From Hydractinia symbiolongicarpus (Eukaryota > Cnidaria > Hydrozoa > Anthoathecata > Hydractiniidae), in assembly GCF_029227915.1 (NCBI RefSeq), contig NC_079888.1, forward strand, positions 310,001 to 374,000: a stretch of DNA of 64,000 nt, given 5' to 3'. The position numbers and the translations under genes were made by a program. The notes below the pieces were generated by a model. The model saw nothing but the letters and a program-made list of their open reading frames with translations, was not told the origin of the DNA and made no database searches. How positions within the stretch are numbered: position 1 is the first letter of the stretch; each line of letters starts with the position of its first letter. Below, piece by piece: positions 22,618 to 29,738 of the stretch.

Positions 22618-23043
22618 ATGGCTTCAATTGCAATGATGTTGGGAGGTGCTTTCGCGAACGCTTTGGCCTTTACCGGATCAAGCTACCTCTTTTCAAGTTT
22701 ATCAAAGGATAGGATAGATAAGGAACGGAAGCGGCATGATCTAGCCATAGAACAACTGCAGAAGGCTCAGGTTATATGGCAACGTAAAAGACAGGAGAGG
22801 GTGGACTTTATCAATAAGCAGCTCAGACTTGAGAAGAAGGCCGAGGGTAAATTCACGGAGCTGGATGACGCGATGCGGGAATATAAAAAAGTATTTGGAG
22901 GATCACCTCTCACGGATATTCCGCGCAGGCCCGTATTGAGCGACTTTTATACGCCCGGCAACGGCCAGCATGAGAGGGAATTGGCATTTATCGCGCTAAG
23001 CATGATCGGCGTCGGAGGTGCCGTGTGGTATTTCGAAAAATAG
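22618..23043 (+). CDS. Conserved Polinton coiled-coil/membrane protein, 141 aa
   Basis: This is a strongly recognisable Polinton family. It begins MASIAMMLGGAFANALAFTG, a hydrophobic Gly/Ala-rich N-terminus. It then has a charged helical stretch with RKRHDLAIEQLQKAQ and RQERVDFINKQLR (residues ~38-75). Near residue 107 comes the conserved LSDFYTP motif. It ends in a second hydrophobic segment (LAFIALSMIGVGGAVWYF). Two membrane-prone ends flanking a helical middle suggest a minor structural protein, but the function is unknown. It is the last gene of its cluster. A perfect 11 bp hairpin follows 17 bp later and separates it from the convergent minus-strand gene. Confidence 0.83.
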   Translation: MASIAMMLGGAFANALAFTGSSYLFSSLSKDRIDKERKRHDLAIEQLQKAQVIWQRKRQERVDFINKQLRLEKKAEGKFTELDDAMREYKKVFGGSPLTDIPRRPVLSDFYTPGNGQHERELAFIALSMIGVGGAVWYFEK

Positions 23044-23060
23044 TACCATGCCGCGGGTAT

Positions 23061-23085
23061 TATGTTACATGTGTCATGTAACATA
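23061..23085. terminator. Perfect 11 bp hairpin between convergent genes
   Basis: The stem TATGTTACATG/CATGTAACATA has a 3 nt loop. It lies between the + gene ending at 23043 and the - gene ending at 23107, so it can serve both strands. Its GTTAC/GTAAC core matches the hairpins at 28622 and 29471. Confidence 0.7.
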
Positions 23086-23106
23086 TATTCCAGATTACAC
23101 GAATCT

Positions 23107-24363
23107 CTAACGCTTTGTCACCATGTAGGTGTATATCAGACCTCCGATTCCGACTATCAAAGCCCACAGGTTTTGACTCAACCAACCGACCGCTTCCTTT
23201 GCTCTATTTAGGATCCACGATACGATGGATCCAATTATACCCGGTAGGGACGCGGCTGCGGCACCGGCCAATCTACCCAGGAGAGATCCCAGAGCGCTCA
23301 GCTTGTTCTTTATCCATTCCCTCGCACCACCACCGCCGCCGTCCTCGGAATGCTTTTTTGTTGTGGATGTCGACCCTCCACCGCCGGGTGTCAAAGTTTC
23401 AACTAAAAGCCCGATAACCATCCCGAACGCTGTTAGTACACTGACAATGGTGATACCCTGTTCACGGAATAGCGTTCGTATCTTTTCACCCAATGTAGTA
23501 TCTTTGCTAAGTACCTTGGCGATTGTCTCCTTTATGCTTTTTATCTGGGTGTTAAGTTCGCCCTTGAGGATATTGATGGCAGACTGGTGGGCCTCCAACT
23601 CATCGTTTAGCTTTTCCAACCTCTCGGCCACCTGCTCCCTCTGTTCGTCCGTGTACGATGGATCTTCCAACTCCTTCAACTTATTTTGTTCCTTCTGTAT
23701 CTTGTTCTCAACATCTACCTTTTTGGCGGTCGAGAGTTGGAGACTCCCGCGGATCCGCTGCACCGAACTATCTAACCCGCGAATATCACCCGCGGGATAT
23801 TCGGCTCTCAGCGTGCCATCATCGACCAGCGAGACCAAGTCCTCCGCACTGTTCACCACATCCCCGGACATGGTTTCTAATTCTATATCCGTCGCATTCT
23901 CTATTTTATCCGGTGACGGTAGTTTCTCTTCTATTTTGTTTAGCCTAGCGGCCTGTAGGGGGGTAATACTACTACCTACCGGTATATCGAACCCTAAACT
24001 GCGCAGCCTTTTCTTGCCCAGTAGATCCGCAATGGTTCCGATGGACTTTAGAGCTCTATCACGTGTCAGCGGTCTGTTATCACCCTTGTAGTATAATTCG
24101 CCATCGCGAGTCTCAAACAGATCGGTATGTATCACGCTCGGGTTCTCGTTTGGATATATAGTAAATAGCTTCTCATGGAGCGATTTAACCCGCTCACTAG
24201 TAACTCTGGAGAGCAGAGAGGTTCCTCCGCCGAATGATGTCTCCTCATCAGGTGTGTGTATCTGCACACGCGTGCGCTCCCTCGGTACCAGAGGTGTGGT
24301 GTCATCGTGACCCTCGTCGGGTTGTCCATGGTCACCAAACGGATCAATATCAATGTCCGCCAT
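23107..24363 (-). CDS. Coiled-coil and membrane-segment Polinton protein, 418 aa
   Basis: This protein has the conserved N-terminal look of a family common in aquatic animal Polintons: MADIDIDPFGDHG at the start, EETSFGGGTSLLSRV near residue 40, GELYYKGDNRPLT near 85 and LRSLGFDIPVGSSITPLQAA near 115. A coiled coil spans about 215-285, rich in Glu/Lys/Leu. Hydrophobic segments follow at about 305-325, 360-385 and 398-415, with a Gly-rich linker (GGGGG) between the first two. A signal peptide is absent. The architecture suits a membrane-active or internal virion protein, but no function is established. The ATG (complement of 24361-24363) was preferred over the longer open frame because the conserved family start lies there. 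It shares a divergent promoter with the + gene at 24404. Its first 215 codons are duplicated at 25409-26053. Confidence 0.82.
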   Translation of the reverse strand: MADIDIDPFGDHGQPDEGHDDTTPLVPRERTRVQIHTPDEETSFGGGTSLLSRVTSERVKSLHEKLFTIYPNENPSVIHTDLFETRDGELYYKGDNRPLTRDRALKSIGTIADLLGKKRLRSLGFDIPVGSSITPLQAARLNKIEEKLPSPDKIENATDIELETMSGDVVNSAEDLVSLVDDGTLRAEYPAGDIRGLDSSVQRIRGSLQLSTAKKVDVENKIQKEQNKLKELEDPSYTDEQREQVAERLEKLNDELEAHQSAINILKGELNTQIKSIKETIAKVLSKDTTLGEKIRTLFREQGITIVSVLTAFGMVIGLLVETLTPGGGGSTSTTKKHSEDGGGGGAREWIKNKLSALGSLLGRLAGAAAASLPGIIGSIVSWILNRAKEAVGWLSQNLWALIVGIGGLIYTYMVTKR

Positions 24364-24403
24364 TATTTTATTTAGAGGATAGTTTTTTCCTAATATAATA
24401 GAA
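24364..24403. promoter_or_regulatory. Divergent promoter region between the 418 aa gene and membrane gene A
   Basis: A 40 bp AT-rich spacer with CTAATATAATA (24390-24400) three bases before the + start, the same 11-mer that abuts the penton start at 18549. The spacer is duplicated unchanged at 26054-26093. Confidence 0.5.
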
Positions 24404-24889
24404 ATGGCAGAGAGTTCTAGTACCAGAGAAGAAGCGTTTAAAACGGATATATCCAATTCCCAACTTGAGGAGTTGGTGAAATTACGAGGCAAGTTCCAAG
24501 ACAGGACACACGAACACGGAGGATCTCTGATCATATGGTCGATTCTGGAGGGATTATCCGGAACCGCGGCAATTACCGGCTCGATAGCGACCGCGGTGAC
24601 CATTATTAGAAATTTGGGCGGTACCCATGGAAATTACATGCAGAATTCGGGTATGTGTCTATTGGGCTCGGCTTCCTATGCGGTTACCGGCCAATATGTT
24701 AGGACATATCGGGAGAAACTTATCAAATTAAGAGCCGCATATCGCGTTGTACAAAATGCCATCGATGTTTTCGATAAAACGCTACTCTGGCACACTCGGA
24801 TCTTTTGAGCCGATTTTGAGAATTTGTGTGATACGTATCATAGAACTCTCAAGGATCTGGATAAACTGGATATAGGTTATTTAGAGTAA
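24404..24889 (+). pseudogene. Membrane gene A, copy 1, interrupted by an in-frame TGA
   Basis: The frame opens at ATG 24404 and hits TGA at 24806-24808 after 134 codons, then continues in the same frame for 26 more codons to TAA at 24887-24889. The duplicate (26094) has a sense pair at the same point (TGTAGA against TTTTGA here), so the stop is a derived nonsense change. The protein has NSQLEELVKLRGKF near residue 18, two adjacent hydrophobic Gly/Ala-rich segments (~40-72 and ~78-95), then a basic helix (YREKLIKLRAAYRVV). It is a paralogue of gene B just downstream. It is likely a small membrane protein of the particle; function unknown. Confidence 0.75.
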
Positions 24890-24914
24890 AGTTTTTCTTT
24901 GTAGTAACCACACA

Positions 24915-25781
24915 ATGGCAGAGATTTATCCGAAGCTACCCACGGCTCCCGAGTATTCGAGCGAGCAGGACAAGTTTAATACTAATACCGTGAACTCTCA
25001 ACTTGGGGAGCTTAGAAAATTACGTGATAAGTTCAATACAAAATATGAGAAATATAACAAGACGCTGCACAGACTGGTGCTTTTAAATGCCAGCGCCACG
25101 GCCCTAACCGTCGCTTCGGGCATAGGTTCGGTGGTAACCGGTGCCACGCTCATCGGAATCCCCGCTTCCGTCGGATTGGGAGCCGTAGCACTGTCCGGAA
25201 CCATTTTCACGGGCTCCGTCATGGCTCTGATTAAAAGATATCGGAGCAAACTTGACAAGGTCATGAAATTATATGATGTTGCGACGTCCGCCATCGCCGT
25301 GTTTGAAAACTCCGTCTCGCGGGCTCTGAATAATGACGACATTAGTCACATTGAATTTCAAACCCTGAGCGGTATATACTACGAAGCTCTGGACAAGATG
25401 ACGAAAACCTTTTTGGCGGTCGAGAGTTGGAGACTCCCGCGGATCCGCTGCACCGAACTATCTAACCCGCGAATATCACCCGCGGGATATTCGGCTCTCA
25501 GCGTGCCATCATCGACCAGCGAGACCAAGTCCTCCGCACTGTTCACCACATCCCCGGACATGGTTTCTAATTCTATATCCGTCGCATTCTCTATTTTATC
25601 CGGTGACGGTAGTTTCTCTTCTATTTTGTTTAGCCTAGCGGCCTGTAGGGGGGTAATACTACTACCTACCGGTATATCGAACCCTAAACTGCGCAGCCTT
25701 TTCTTGCCCAGTAGATCCGCAATGGTTCCGATGGACTTTAGAGCTCTATCACGTGTCAGCGGTCTGTTATCACCCTTGTAG
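24915..25781 (+). pseudogene. Membrane gene B, copy 1, 3' end replaced by duplication junction
   Basis: Residues 1-164 (to about 25408) are the conserved Polinton protein that starts MAEIYPKLPTAPEYS, followed by NSQLGELRKLRDKF, two hydrophobic segments (ASALTVASGI-like, about 55-75, and GAVALSGTIFTGSVMALI, about 88-105), and a basic helix. At 25405-25409 the frame runs across the tandem duplication junction. It then reads antisense through the duplicated 418 aa gene, giving about 124 residues of meaningless tail up to 25781. The true C-terminus survives only in copy 2. This copy keeps the genuine start and promoter. Confidence 0.78.
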
Positions 25782-26053
25782 TATAATTCGCCATCGCGAG
25801 TCTCAAACAGATCGGTATGTATCACGCTCGGGTTCTCGTTTGGATATATAGTTAATAGCTTCTCATGGAGCGATTTAACCCGCTCACTAGTAACTCTGGA
25901 GAGCAGAGAGGTTCCTCCGCCGAATGATGTCTCCTCATCAGGTGTGTGTATCTGCACACGCGTGCGCTCCCTCGGTACCAGAGGTGTGGTGTCATCGTGA
26001 CCCTCGTCGGGTTGTCCATGGTCACCAAACGGATCAATATCAATGTCCGCCAT
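25379..26053 (-). pseudogene. Truncated duplicate of the 418 aa coiled-coil protein
   Basis: From the ATG (complement of 26051-26053) it repeats the first 215 codons of the 23107-24363 gene with one visible change (KLFTIYP to KLLTIYP). It then crosses the duplication junction and ends after nine unrelated codons at 25379. The whole coiled coil and all hydrophobic segments are lost. If translated it would be a soluble N-terminal domain only. Confidence 0.8.
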
Positions 26054-26093
26054 TATTTTATTTAGAGGATAGTTTTTTCCTAATATAATAGAA
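26054..26093. promoter_or_regulatory. Duplicated divergent promoter region
   Basis: An exact repeat of 24364-24403, with CTAATATAATA at 26080-26090. It would drive the truncated minus gene and gene A copy 2. Confidence 0.45.
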
Positions 26094-26534
26094 ATGGCAG
26101 AGAGTTCTAGTACCAGAGAAGAAGCGTTTAAAACGGATATATCCAATTCCCAACTTGAGGAGTTGGTGAAATTACGAGGCAAGTTCCAAGACAGGACACA
26201 CGAACACGGAGGATCTCTGATCATATGGTCGATTCTGGAGGGATTATCCGGAACCGCGGCAATTACCGGCTCGATAGCGACCGCGGTGACCATTATTAGA
26301 AATTTGGGCGGTACCCATGGAAATTACATGCAGAATTCGGGTATGTGTCTATTGGGCTCGGCTTCCTATGCGGTTACCGGCCAATATGTTAGGACATATC
26401 GGGAGAAACTTATCAAATTAAGAGCCGCATATCGCGTTGTACAAAATGCCATCGATGTTTTCGATAAAACGCTACTCTGGCACACTCGGATCTGTAGAGC
26501 CGATTTTGAGATCGAGCGAGCAGGACAAGTTTAA
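26094..26534 (+). pseudogene. Membrane gene A, copy 2, 3' end lost to a deletion
   Basis: It is identical to copy 1 over the first ~133 codons but has a sense pair where copy 1 has TGA. After ...RADFE the 135 bp deletion joins it out of frame into gene B, and it stops at 26532-26534 after a few foreign codons (146 aa in total). It is therefore the only copy without the nonsense change but it lacks the natural last ~21 residues. Confidence 0.75.
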
Positions 26535-27057
26535 TACTAATACCGTGAACTCTCAACTTGGGGAGCTTAGAAAATTACGTGATAAGTTCAATACAAAATA
26601 TGAGAAATATAACAAGACGCTGCACAGACTGGTGCTTTTAAATGCCAGCGCCACGGCCCTAACCGTCGCTTCGGGCATAGGTTCGGTGGTAACCGGTGCC
26701 ACGCTCATCGGAATCCCCGCTTCCGTCGGATTGGGAGCCGTAGCACTGTCCGGAACCATTTTCACGGGCTCCGTCATGGCTCTGATTAAAAGATATCGGA
26801 GCAAACTTGACAAGGTCATGAAATTATATGATGTTGCGACGTCCGCCATCGCCGTGTTTGAAAACTCCGTCTCGCGGGCTCTGAATAATGACGACATTAG
26901 TCACATTGAATTTCAAACCCTGAGCGGTATATACTACGAAGCTCTGGACAAGATGACGAAAACCGACAGAAAGATGGAGAGCGAAACTCGCAGCCAGTTT
27001 GAAAAAAGTCTAATGGACGAGGTTCAAAGCCTCAGAAGGACCGTAAATCAAGGTTAG
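26446..27057 (+). pseudogene. Membrane gene B, copy 2, 5' truncated
   Basis: Codons from about 26515 match gene B from its SSEQDKFNTNTVNSQLGELR region onward and run to the natural stop at 27055-27057, including the C-terminal DRKMESETRSQFEKSLMDEV segment missing from copy 1. The natural first ~15 residues and promoter are deleted. The frame is open upstream only as an out-of-frame reading of gene A, with an ATG at 26446 that is probably not a real start. Copies 1 and 2 are complementary halves of one gene. Confidence 0.75.
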
Positions 27058-27257
27058 TGATGTGCGCATGTACACCGCTCGCATATTTCGTGTGCTATTT
27101 GAAAAATTAATATGTAAGGCGGTTTGTGACATTATGTGGCGCGATCGTCCCCTTTTCCCCCAAGACTGAGCCATAGCGGCCTTACCTGCCAGCCGCCCTG
27201 CGCGATCCTCGGCACAATCATCTTTACCAGAAACAGGTAAAGATATCGCCCCCCTTT
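27058..27257. other. Intergenic region between convergent gene B and integrase
   Basis: 200 bp without a supported gene, relatively GC-rich in its second half (27150-27215). Its only clear structure is the hairpin at 27220-27244. Confidence 0.6.
27220..27244. terminator. Hairpin between convergent gene B and integrase
   Basis: The stem ATCTTTACC/GGTAAAGAT (9 bp, perfect) has a 7 nt loop and ends 14 bp before the integrase stop. Like 23061-23085 it sits between convergent genes and could end both transcripts. Confidence 0.6.
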
Positions 27258-28241
27258 TCACCAACCTTGCACATAATCAGGAGGTAATTCTGTATCTTCG
27301 GGTATTAACATCAATTCCTCTTTTACAAAAGCCCGTCCGGGTCCGTCTTGAACATAGTACATTACACGGTTACCAGGTTGCGCTATTACCTCACGCAATC
27401 TATATGTGTTTTTCGACCATATTCTATCGGTTGCCCGTCTCCGCCCATCATCATGCTCTTCACCAGGTTGTAGTAGATATCTATACAGGCCATCCTTAGG
27501 TAATTCTACTTCAGGTGGATAGCTCTCTTGATTAACCAGAGGCACCTCTTTCATTATAATAGCATCTTTTGGCTTCATATCAATCATCTGCGTCTTTGTA
27601 TCGTTTAGCCTATCAATCAGTTTATACAGATGCTTAACCCATGTAGATGATACCTTTTCCGAATCATTCAGTTCTTGAGCATCTTGTATTTTGAATAAAT
27701 TTTCGGCAAGTATCTTGTTCAACGCCTCAACAAAAGCTGTGTGCGTATGCTTATATTTTGTAGTCGCCCTTTTAATTTCAACCTTATGCTTCTCCGACAG
27801 CTTTGTCACATCTGCTTTGAATTCTGAACCGTTATCACATTGGAAAGTTTTTGGATAAGTTAATGGTCCTGCCTTGTAGATGTCCTCAATCATAGCGGCA
27901 ACCTCTTTGGCTTTCTTAGTCCTCAAAGGTCGGGCTACCTTGTATCTGGAAGCAGCATCGATTCCCGACAAAATGTACTTATATTTATTACCATACAGTA
28001 TGTCACCGGGCATGTACAATAAATCGAATTGATGTAAATCATTAGGGGTGGTAACTTCATAATGTGGTCTTTCAACATGTTTTGGAGCGGGTAAATGTAC
28101 TTGCCAAAATGCTTGTTTTGATAGCCACTTCCTAATTTCCTTTGGCCCGAAACCGAATCCTCTTAAGCTCTGAACAGCCTTTTGTCCTTTCCATAAATTT
28201 TGAGGTTGATAGTAAGTCTCTTGAAGTTTAGAGTTTGACAT
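27258..28241 (-). CDS. Retroviral-type (rve) DDE integrase, 327 aa
   Basis: This is the Polinton integrase, expected to process the TIR ends and join them to target DNA with a short duplication. The RNase H-like core shows the catalytic triad D73 (QFDLLYM), D136 (QCDNGSEF) and E172 (AFVEALNK). Exactly 35 residues lie between the second D and the E, the classic D(35)E spacing. The N-terminal ~60 residues include basic KKAxW-like helices with a possible HTH character. The C-terminal ~70 residues (from about 255) look like a small beta-rich DNA-binding domain (NRVMYYVQDG). All three catalytic residues are intact. It starts at the first ATG (complement of 28239-28241) and diverges from the SAP-like gene over a 99 bp AT-rich spacer. 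It converges on gene B. Confidence 0.95.
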   Translation of the reverse strand: MSNSKLQETYYQPQNLWKGQKAVQSLRGFGFGPKEIRKWLSKQAFWQVHLPAPKHVERPHYEVTTPNDLHQFDLLYMPGDILYGNKYKYILSGIDAASRYKVARPLRTKKAKEVAAMIEDIYKAGPLTYPKTFQCDNGSEFKADVTKLSEKHKVEIKRATTKYKHTHTAFVEALNKILAENLFKIQDAQELNDSEKVSSTWVKHLYKLIDRLNDTKTQMIDMKPKDAIIMKEVPLVNQESYPPEVELPKDGLYRYLLQPGEEHDDGRRRATDRIWSKNTYRLREVIAQPGNRVMYYVQDGPGRAFVKEELMLIPEDTELPPDYVQGW

Positions 28242-28340
28242 GTTTTATTTATGCACACCTTTATTTATCTCCTTTTTTGTTATGATGTGGTACGATAAAA
28301 GTGCTTAAAAGTTTTTACATGTATATGTATATGCCATAAT
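28242..28340. promoter_or_regulatory. Divergent intergenic promoter region, integrase / SAP-like gene
   Basis: 99 bp, AT-rich, with TATTTAT-type elements near the integrase start and an alternating ACATGTATATGTATATG stretch just before the + start. Promoter role inferred from position only. Confidence 0.4.
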
Positions 28341-28610
28341 ATGTCGGACATGAATACCACACCGGACTACAAATTGATGAAACTGCGAGAGTTGCAAGAA
28401 GTTGCTAAAGCTCGTGGGGTGAAGTATATTTATGGAATGAGAAAGGCTAAACTGGTTGAGGTGATTGAGAAGAATGATCTCGACCCATCCTACACCATCG
28501 ATCCGGATACCAAGCGGGAATGGTATGGATACTGTTCAAGGTGGAGGGTGAACAACAGGGAGGCGTATCTGAAATGTCAAAAACGTTATAACGACAAGAG
28601 ACCTAAGTGA
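28341..28610 (+). CDS. Small SAP-like DNA-binding protein, 89 aa
   Basis: Residues 10-45 (KLMKLRELQEVAKARGV, then RKAKLVEVIEKND) match the two-helix SAP/Rho-N type pattern that binds DNA: a leucine-spaced first helix, a Gly turn, then a Lys-rich second helix. The C-terminal part is basic with two Trp and two Cys. Its SAP-like core resembles the N-terminus of the polymerase gene downstream. It may act in DNA replication or packaging, but that is inference. A strong hairpin begins 11 bp past its stop. Confidence 0.7.
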   Translation: MSDMNTTPDYKLMKLRELQEVAKARGVKYIYGMRKAKLVEVIEKNDLDPSYTIDPDTKREWYGYCSRWRVNNREAYLKCQKRYNDKRPK

Positions 28611-28621
28611 TTGGGTATTTT

Positions 28622-28645
28622 TTTGTTACTCAGACGAGTAACAAA
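28622..28645. terminator. Perfect 10 bp hairpin after the SAP-like gene
   Basis: TTTGTTACTC/GAGTAACAAA with loop AGAC, following a T-run. The lead-in (GATTGGGTATTTTT) matches the hairpin copy at 29471-29494. Confidence 0.7.
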
Positions 28646-28646
28646 T

Positions 28647-28920
28647 GTTGGTGGGTGGGTACCCATGGTGTACCTGTCACGACCCTCTAGGTGTTGGTGG
28701 GTGGGTACCCATGGTGTACCGGTCACGACCCTCTAGGTGTTGGTGGGTGGGTACCCATGGTGCTGGTGGGTGTCTTGCGAACGAAGCCCCTCACGATCCT
28801 CTAGGTGTTGGTGGGTGGGTACCCATGGTGTACCGGTCACGACCCTCTAGGTGTTGGTGGGTGGGTACCCATGGTGCTGGTGGATGTCTTGCGAACGAAG
28901 CCCCTCACGATCCTCCACCC
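28647..28920 (+). repeat. GGTACCCATGG minisatellite, five units in an A-A-B-A-B pattern
   Basis: Units start at 28647, 28693, 28739, 28807 and 28853. The A unit is 46 bp (GTTGGTGGGTGGGTACCCATGG then a GTGTACC...ACGACCCTCTAGGT tail) and the B unit is 68 bp (with CTTGCGAACGAAGCCCC). A partial unit recurs at about 29503-29545. The core GGGTGGGTA..CCCATGG resembles part of the TIR (GGGTGGGTAGGGACCCATGG). Open frames across it are repeat artefacts. Confidence 0.85.
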
Positions 28921-28980
28921 CGGTTTACGATTTATAAAAAAACGGCTTAAAGATCCACAGATCGTATATCACAACCGGGC
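28921..28980 (+). promoter_or_regulatory. Duplicated polymerase-type promoter before the SAP-like duplicate gene
   Basis: CGGTTTACGATTTATAAAA (TATA-like at 28931-28939) is followed by one copy of the 27 bp element TTAAAGATCCACAGATCG... (28947-28973) and then ATG 28981. The same order with three 27 bp copies precedes the polymerase. Confidence 0.6.
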
Positions 28981-29457
28981 ATGACTTCGAGAAATACAGT
29001 TTCCGAATTAATACATCTCGCTAGAGAAAAATCCTCTAGAGAACGCGGCCTACATCATGGCTACTTAAGGCTCAGAAAGGCCGATCTGATCGAATTTTTG
29101 AGACCAACTACCGTTTCAGCACCGGTTAGACCGGTACCCGTGCCGAGACCCGTACCGGCACCGAGACCATCGAGATCCGGTAGTGAACAACCGGGCATGA
29201 CTTCGAGAAATACAGTTTCCGAATTAATACATCTCGCTAGAGAAAAATCCTCTAGAGAACGCGGCCTACATCATGGCTACTTAAGGCTCAGAAAGGCCGA
29301 TCTGATCGAATTTTTGAGACCAACTACCGTTTCAGCACCGGTTAGACCGGTACCCGTGCCGAGACCCGCCAGACCAGTACCAGCGCCGAGACCCGTACCG
29401 GCACCGAGACCCTCGAGATCCGGTAGTGAACAACCGGGAGGCATATCTAAGACCTAA
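28981..29457 (+). CDS. Tandem SAP-like / Pro-Arg-rich protein, duplicate of the polymerase N-terminus, 158 aa
   Basis: It has two near-identical ~70-residue repeats, each starting MTSRNTVSELIHLAREK, with a SAP-like helix pair (LRLRKADLIEFLR) and then a Pro-Arg-rich linker (PVPVPRPVPAPRP type). The same module opens the polymerase (MTSRNTFAELRKLAKERG). The last few codons and the following hairpin derive from the 3' end of the 28341 gene (ACCTAAGTGATTGGG recurs). The unit therefore arose by duplicating the block between the SAP-like gene and the polymerase start. It could be a small basic DNA-binding protein with its own TATA-like promoter, or non-functional debris. Confidence 0.55.
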   Translation: MTSRNTVSELIHLAREKSSRERGLHHGYLRLRKADLIEFLRPTTVSAPVRPVPVPRPVPAPRPSRSGSEQPGMTSRNTVSELIHLAREKSSRERGLHHGYLRLRKADLIEFLRPTTVSAPVRPVPVPRPARPVPAPRPVPAPRPSRSGSEQPGGISKT

Positions 29458-29470
29458 GTGATTGGGCATT

Positions 29471-29494
29471 TTTGTTACTCGGACGGGTAACAAA
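29471..29494. terminator. Hairpin after the SAP-like duplicate gene
   Basis: TTTGTTACTC/GGGTAACAAA with a GGAC loop and one G-T wobble. It is a diverged copy of the hairpin at 28622-28645. Confidence 0.6.
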
Positions 29495-29650
29495 TGTGAT
29501 TCACGACCCTCGAGGTGCCAATGGGTGGGTACCCATGGTGTATCGATGTATGTATCACAAAGCGTGTTTTACTACAATTTAGCATGGTGGTTGCCCCACA
29601 AACCAGGACACTCACGACCCCCCAACACGGTTTACGATTTATAAAATGGC
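29495..29650. other. Intergenic leader of the polymerase gene
   Basis: It holds one partial GGTACCCATGG minisatellite unit (about 29503-29545) and the TATA-like ATTTATAAAATGG at 29637-29649. No supported gene. Confidence 0.5.
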
Positions 29651-29738
29651 TTAAAGATCCACAGATCGTATATCACCTTAAAGATCCACATATCGTATAT
29701 CACCTTAAAGATCCACAGATCGTATATCATACTTCAAC
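29638..29738 (+). promoter_or_regulatory. Polymerase promoter with three 27 bp direct repeats
   Basis: TTTATAAAA (29638-29646) is followed by three head-to-tail 27 bp elements (29651-29677, 29678-29704, 29705-29731; TTAAAGATCCACAGATCG start). Repeat 2 differs at one base (ACATATCG), repeat 3 at its last bases. They end seven bases before ATG 29739. The phased iterons look like binding sites for a regulator or replication protein (inference). Confidence 0.6.

Larger units (their letters stand above)
23719..25408. repeat. Tandem duplication within the element, copy 1 (1,690 bp)
   Basis: The segment from the middle of the minus-strand 418 aa gene to near the end of the second + membrane gene is repeated immediately downstream with an offset of 1,690 bp. 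The copies are almost identical; one visible difference is TATAGTAAATAG at about 24167 against TATAGTTAATAG at about 25857. The junction at 25405-25409 shares ACC between the two ends (AAAACC/CTACC), suggesting microhomology-mediated joining. Confidence 0.93.
25409..27057. repeat. Tandem duplication within the element, copy 2
   Basis: It repeats 23719 onward at an offset of 1,690 bp up to about 26511. A 135 bp deletion then removes the end of gene A and the start of gene B, after which the offset is 1,555 bp. After GACGAAAACC (about 26954-26963) it continues into the unique 3' end of gene B. Confidence 0.9.

Noticed and set aside
23225-24091. 288-codon + strand frame opposite the 418 aa gene
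   Set aside because: Antisense shadow of a recognised Polinton gene, Ser/Pro-rich as expected for such a shadow.
28645-28950. 101-codon frame across the minisatellite
   Set aside because: Translation of tandem GGTACC repeats; no support as a gene.
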